Notes under the pieces: generated by a model | The model's input: the letters and a program-made list of their open reading frames with translations, nothing else | Databases searched by the model: none | What the model was told of the DNA's origin: nothing | NCBI GenBank assembly: GCA_029287755.1 | Contig: JARFQM010000019.1 | Location: 1 to 9,250 of the forward strand | Reading direction: 5' to 3' | Source of the DNA: Desulfofustis sp. | Lineage (GTDB): Bacteria; Desulfobacterota; Desulfobulbia; Desulfobulbales; Desulfocapsaceae | DNA length: 9,250 nucleotides | Made by a program: the position numbers and the translations under genes | Shown: positions 6,573-9,250 of the stretch, in pieces | Position numbering within the stretch: the first letter of the stretch is position 1 | How the letters are laid out: the number at the start of each line of letters is the position of its first letter

Positions 6573-7812
6573 ACGATATGGCGTGCATTCTGAAGTAGGA
6601 ACGTTGCGGAAAGTAATGGTATGCGCACCCGGACTTGGGCACACCCGGCTCACCCCGAGCAACAACGATTACCTGCTGTTCGACGATGTCATGTGGGTCC
6701 AGGCCGCCAAGCGGGACCATTTCGACTTCATCACCAAGATGCGTGAGCGCGGGGTCGAGGTTGTGGAAATGCACAATCTCCTGGCCGAGACCGTGCCGAT
6801 CCCGGAAGCGAAGACCTGGATCCTTGATCGCAAGATCAAAGCCACCAACGTGGGGCTCGGGCTGATCGAGGATACCCGGGCCTACCTGGAGAGCCTGGAC
6901 CCCCGGATTTTAGCCGAGTTTCTCATCGGCGGTCTGTCCATCATCGACATCCCCAAGAGCTTCGCCAAGTCGGCCTACCTGGATCTGGTGCGCGAAGCCC
7001 AAGGGGTGACGGAATACCTGCTTCCGCCCCTGCCCAATACCCTTTACACCCGCGATACCACCTGCTGGATTTACGGCGGCGTCACGCTCAATCCCCTCTA
7101 CTGGCCGGTGCGCCGTGAAGAGACCCTTTTGACCACCGCCATTTACCGTTTCCATCCTGCTTTTGCTCAGGCGGGCATAAATGTCTGGTGGGGCGACCCG
7201 GACGAGAATTTCGGGCTGGCAACTCTGGAGGGCGGGGATGTGATGCCGGTGGGCAACGGGGTGGTCCTGATCGGAATGAGCGAGCGGACATCCCGCCAGG
7301 GTATTTCCATGGTTGTCGAAGCTCTCTTCACCAAAGGCGCGGCCCAGAAAGTGATCGTTGCGGCCATGCCCAAACTGCGCGCCGCGATGCACCTGGACAC
7401 GGTCTTCACCTTCGCCGACCGCGACCTGGTGACCATCTACCGCCCCATCATGGACCAGGTCCACACCATAACCCTGCGGCCGGGTTCGACGCCCACCGGA
7501 ATCGAGGCCACACTCGAGAAGCGGCCGTTTGTGGATGTGGTGGCCGAGGCCCTGAACTTCAAAAAGCTCAGGGTCATCGAGACCGGCGGCGACCACTATG
7601 CCAACGAGCGCGCCCAGTGGGACAGCGGCAACAACCTGGTCGCTCTCTCCCCGGGCGTGGTGGTTGCCTACGACCGCAATGTCTGGACCAACACGGAACT
7701 GCGCAAGGCCGGCGTCGAGGTAATTACCATCTCCGGGGCCGAACTTGGCCGGGGCCGGGGCGGTGGTCACTGTATGACCTGTCCGCTGGTCCGTGATCCT
7801 GTTGACTTCTGA
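6562..7812 (+). CDS. arcA: Arginine deiminase
   Basis: Cytoplasmic enzyme that hydrolyses L-arginine to citrulline and ammonia, the first step of the fermentative arginine deiminase pathway. The 416-residue chain is full length (family about 400-420). All catalytic residues are visible at positions one or two lower than in the Pseudomonas aeruginosa enzyme: D165 in YTRDTTCW, E223 in LEGGDV, H277 and D279 in MHLDTVFTF, and nucleophile C404 in GGGHCMTCP near the end. The opening [18 protein letters not shown] is the family start. The ATG lies inside the end of arcD, with AGGGGG about 6 bases upstream, which fits translational coupling. Neither arcB (ornithine carbamoyltransferase) nor arcC (carbamate kinase) follows; a convergent gene does. 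Codons are noticeably more GC-rich than in arcD. Confidence 0.97.
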   Translation: MKSERYGVHSEVGTLRKVMVCAPGLGHTRLTPSNNDYLLFDDVMWVQAAKRDHFDFITKMRERGVEVVEMHNLLAETVPIPEAKTWILDRKIKATNVGLGLIEDTRAYLESLDPRILAEFLIGGLSIIDIPKSFAKSAYLDLVREAQGVTEYLLPPLPNTLYTRDTTCWIYGGVTLNPLYWPVRREETLLTTAIYRFHPAFAQAGINVWWGDPDENFGLATLEGGDVMPVGNGVVLIGMSERTSRQGISMVVEALFTKGAAQKVIVAAMPKLRAAMHLDTVFTFADRDLVTIYRPIMDQVHTITLRPGSTPTGIEATLEKRPFVDVVAEALNFKKLRVIETGGDHYANERAQWDSGNNLVALSPGVVVAYDRNVWTNTELRKAGVEVITISGAELGRGRGGGHCMTCPLVRDPVDF

Positions 7813-8089
7813 TAAGAAGTAGACACAAAAGAGCGGGCTGCAGGGCCATGCTGTATTCAAATGCACGCTCGTTTTGATCAATTTCGAGCCCATTCTCCGC
7901 AGCAGGACTGTCGGAAATAATATTTTGCGCATCTGCACCGAAGGCAAAAATCAGGCTCAGACAAAACACCAGAATCAGAGAGCCGCTGAGCAGGCGAAAC
8001 ACAGCTCTCTCAGTGCTCGTTCTGGCATTGATCAAAAGACCACTTCCACACATCCATAGCCTGACCTCGCAATTCGAGCGGCCCCGCAT
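7724..8089 (-). CDS. Doubtful small ORF with a signal-peptide-like segment
   Basis: The frame opens with ATG 8089-8087, only three bases after the stop of the outer-membrane gene at 8093, which would fit a coupled downstream gene. Residues 23-54 look like a signal peptide: Arg at 23, 28 and 32, a hydrophobic core at 33-50 ([18 protein letters not shown]), then GADA before Q55. A second ATG at residue 13 is possible. After about residue 75 the frame runs through the candidate terminator and then antisense to the last 89 bases of arcA, where the composition is plainly a shadow. It may be a truncated remnant of a secreted protein, or just open 3' sequence. I recognise no family. Confidence 0.25.
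   Translation of the reverse strand: MRGRSNCEVRLWMCGSGLLINARTSTERAVFRLLSGSLILVFCLSLIFAFGADAQNIISDSPAAENGLEIDQNERAFEYSMALQPALLCLLLIRSQQDHGPADRSYSDHRPGPGQVRPRRW
7831..7875. terminator. Candidate bidirectional terminator after arcA
   Basis: GAGCG (7831-7835) pairs with CGCTC (7866-7870), and TGCA (7839-7842) with TGCA (7862-7865), leaving a 3-base bulge and a loop of about 19 bases. TTTT follows on the plus strand (7872-7875), and AAAA precedes (7827-7830), giving a T run on the minus strand. It lies between convergent genes, 18 bases past the arcA stop, where a shared terminator is expected. Confidence 0.4.
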
Positions 8090-8092
8090 GCC

Positions 8093-8839
8093 TTACCAGC
8101 GGATGTCTAGGCCCACCACAGGGCCGTGCACCGTGGCGTCATAGGTAAATCTATCGTTGCCGCTACCGGTTTCATAATCGGTGCCGATTGCCCGATATCC
8201 GGCAACGATGGCGACGTTTTTCCACGGTTGAAAATCGATCATTGCAAGACCCTGCCAGGTGAAATCGGATGAAACTCCGAAACCGCCAATATCACCGTAC
8301 AATCTCAGCGTCCATTGATCAGCGAGCTGGTAATCATAGCGAAGACCTGCTATCGGATCTATCCAGTCCTGATCACCATCAAGCCTGATCTGCAGATTAT
8401 TCAAATTAACCTCAGCATCCAGCCTGGTATAGCGGATTCCGGCGATACCATCCAGAACGTGAGCCCCATCGATAAATCGATAGGTGCCGGCGAGATTGAC
8501 AATCTGCGACTCGAACCCCGCATCGATGTTGACTGCATCGCTCACTTTCTCTTTGCCCAGGTCGAGATAATTATAATCAAATACGAAGCCTATCTTGTTT
8601 TTGTATAAGCCGTTGAAGCGCAGGGTGAAGACGCCTTGGAGATTGTCCCAGACGTCGCCGAAATCAATACTTGCGCTGGCCGTCCTGTCTCTAATGCCCA
8701 GGTCTCCGTCTATTGAAATGGCCCATAAATACAGTGGGGCGAGATTGAACTGCCAGTTGCTCTCTTCCTGAGAACGAGCTCCTGCTGGAAACAGCATGGT
8801 TATGAGGCACACAAATAAAAACAATCGCTTTGCTTGCAT
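8093..8839 (-). CDS. Outer-membrane beta-barrel protein, unknown role
   Basis: A 248-residue secreted protein. The signal peptide covers about residues 1-23 (MQAKRLFLFVCLITMLF, then PAGARS before QEESN). The mature part starts NWQFNLAPLYLWAISIDGDLGI and continues as amphipathic strands with Gly/Asp turns: FGDVWDNLQGVFTLRFNGLY, IGFVFDYNYLDLG, AGIRYTRLDAEV, DPIAGLRYDYQL and WTLRLYGDIGGFG. It ends in VVGLDIRW, a terminal aromatic residue as used for barrel assembly. This fits small 8- to 12-stranded outer-membrane proteins with sequence style like 'outer membrane protein beta-barrel domain' entries; no substrate can be named. The start is ATG 8839-8837, because GGGGGAG lies 6 bases upstream; an in-frame TTG at 8845 would sit directly on that ribosome site. 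A 20-bp dyad stands upstream at 8891-8910. Confidence 0.8.
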   Translation of the reverse strand: MQAKRLFLFVCLITMLFPAGARSQEESNWQFNLAPLYLWAISIDGDLGIRDRTASASIDFGDVWDNLQGVFTLRFNGLYKNKIGFVFDYNYLDLGKEKVSDAVNIDAGFESQIVNLAGTYRFIDGAHVLDGIAGIRYTRLDAEVNLNNLQIRLDGDQDWIDPIAGLRYDYQLADQWTLRLYGDIGGFGVSSDFTWQGLAMIDFQPWKNVAIVAGYRAIGTDYETGSGNDRFTYDATVHGPVVGLDIRW

Positions 8840-8845
8840 AATCAA

Positions 8846-8852
8846 CTCCCCC
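8846..8852 (-). promoter_or_regulatory. Ribosome binding site deciding the start of the outer-membrane gene
   Basis: GGGGGAG on the minus strand, 6 bases before ATG 8839. It favours this ATG over the TTG two codons upstream. Confidence 0.6.
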
Positions 8853-8890
8853 TTTTGTTTAGGTGATTACTATCTCTGTATCTCGGAAGT

Positions 8891-8910
8891 CCACATGTCT
8901 TGACAGGTGG
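8891..8910. repeat. 20-bp inverted repeat upstream of the outer-membrane gene
   Basis: Arms CCACATGTC and GACAGGTGG flank a central TT, with one mismatch in nine pairs. It occupies the short spacer between the stop of the right-edge gene (8915) and the start of the barrel gene (8839). No T run follows on either strand, so an operator is likelier than a terminator. Confidence 0.45.
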
Positions 8911-8914
8911 CTGA

Positions 8915-9250
8915 CTAGTTTGGAAAAGAATAATACTTCCCGCGAGCTATCCTGACCACGTTGTCGCTTCCAAACTGTTCTATTATATCATGTGGTAGGT
9001 CGGCAACCGAAAACGTATCTCCCGCGGGGTCTGCCGAACGAAAAACGACGTTTTCGGCCCTTCTTCTGGAGCCCGAATTGAGAAGCTCGAATATCAGGAC
9101 CCAGACAACGGCCTTTTCTACTCTGGTAACGGCTGGAAAATGTTTCTTCACCAGGATGCTGGCCAACAGCACATTTCCCTGCACAGGATTTCCGTTCTTT
9201 ATCGCAAAGTCAATGGGAGGAATACAGAGCATTAGATCGATGCACTCAAC
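8915..9250 (-). CDS. Unrecognised protein, C-terminal part (cut by right edge)
   Basis: The frame is open from the window edge to TAG at 8917-8915, 111 codons. No stop separates the first internal ATG (9232) from the edge, so the true start probably lies outside; that ATG also has no clear ribosome site. The visible part has a hydrophobic segment (AVVWVLIFELL, about residues 47-57 of the visible chain), a basic SGSRRRAEN stretch, FRSADPAGDTFSV, and ends VVRIARGKYYSFPN. It is soluble-looking overall, and I do not recognise a family. It is co-directional with the downstream outer-membrane gene, with about 75 bases between them, so they might share a transcript. Coding character is good (varied, balanced residues), but function is unknown. 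Confidence 0.55.
   Translation of the reverse strand, partial: VECIDLMLCIPPIDFAIKNGNPVQGNVLLASILVKKHFPAVTRVEKAVVWVLIFELLNSGSRRRAENVVFRSADPAGDTFSVADLPHDIIEQFGSDNVVRIARGKYYSFPN

Noticed and set aside
6910..7947. Minus-strand 345-codon frame
   Set aside because: Antisense to arcA, whose catalytic residues are all in place; the frame is His/Gly/Val-rich shadow.

Overview
The window looks like a chromosomal stretch of a Gram-negative bacterium. Three products carry signal peptides: two look like outer-membrane beta-barrels and one is a class III alkylsulfatase. I lean towards a Desulfobacterota or gammaproteobacterial genome, but this is only an impression from protein style and moderately high, uneven G+C. 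I see no rRNA, tRNA, CRISPR array, transposase or phage gene.

Layout. At 1-293 (minus) lies the start of a gene cut by the window edge. Its first ~48 residues look like a DUF1269 protein, and the rest resembles the start of an AurF-type diiron oxygenase. A gene-poor stretch at 294-697 holds its ribosome site and an FNR-like box. Next come a minus-strand outer-membrane protein of the 'neuromedin U'/transporter-like type (698-1609) and a divergent plus-strand secreted protein with two META domains (1834-2607). The spacer between them carries a perfect 14-bp LacI/CcpA-type palindrome just upstream of the outer-membrane gene. At 2825-4954 is a full-length SdsA1-like alkylsulfatase preceded by two dyad elements. 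It is followed by arcD (arginine/ornithine antiporter, 5052-6572) and arcA (arginine deiminase, 6562-7812), which overlap and are probably translationally coupled. Convergent minus-strand genes fill the rest: a doubtful small secreted ORF, a 248-residue outer-membrane beta-barrel protein (8093-8839), and the C-terminal part of an unrecognised protein running off the right edge (8915-9250).

How the genes work together. arcD and arcA form the uptake and first catalytic step of the arginine deiminase pathway: arginine in, ornithine out, arginine to citrulline plus ammonia. The partners arcB and arcC are not in the window. The alkylsulfatase would release sulfate and alcohol from alkyl sulfates in the periphery of the cell. 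I see no functional link between it and arcDA.

The most interesting points are structural. The arcD reading frame has lost a recognisable first half of TM1 at a sharp composition change near 5109. The left-edge gene is an apparent in-frame chimera joined near 150. Several clean dyad sites sit in promoters. I found no convincing new multi-gene system. The two junctions could be real rearrangements or assembly errors.
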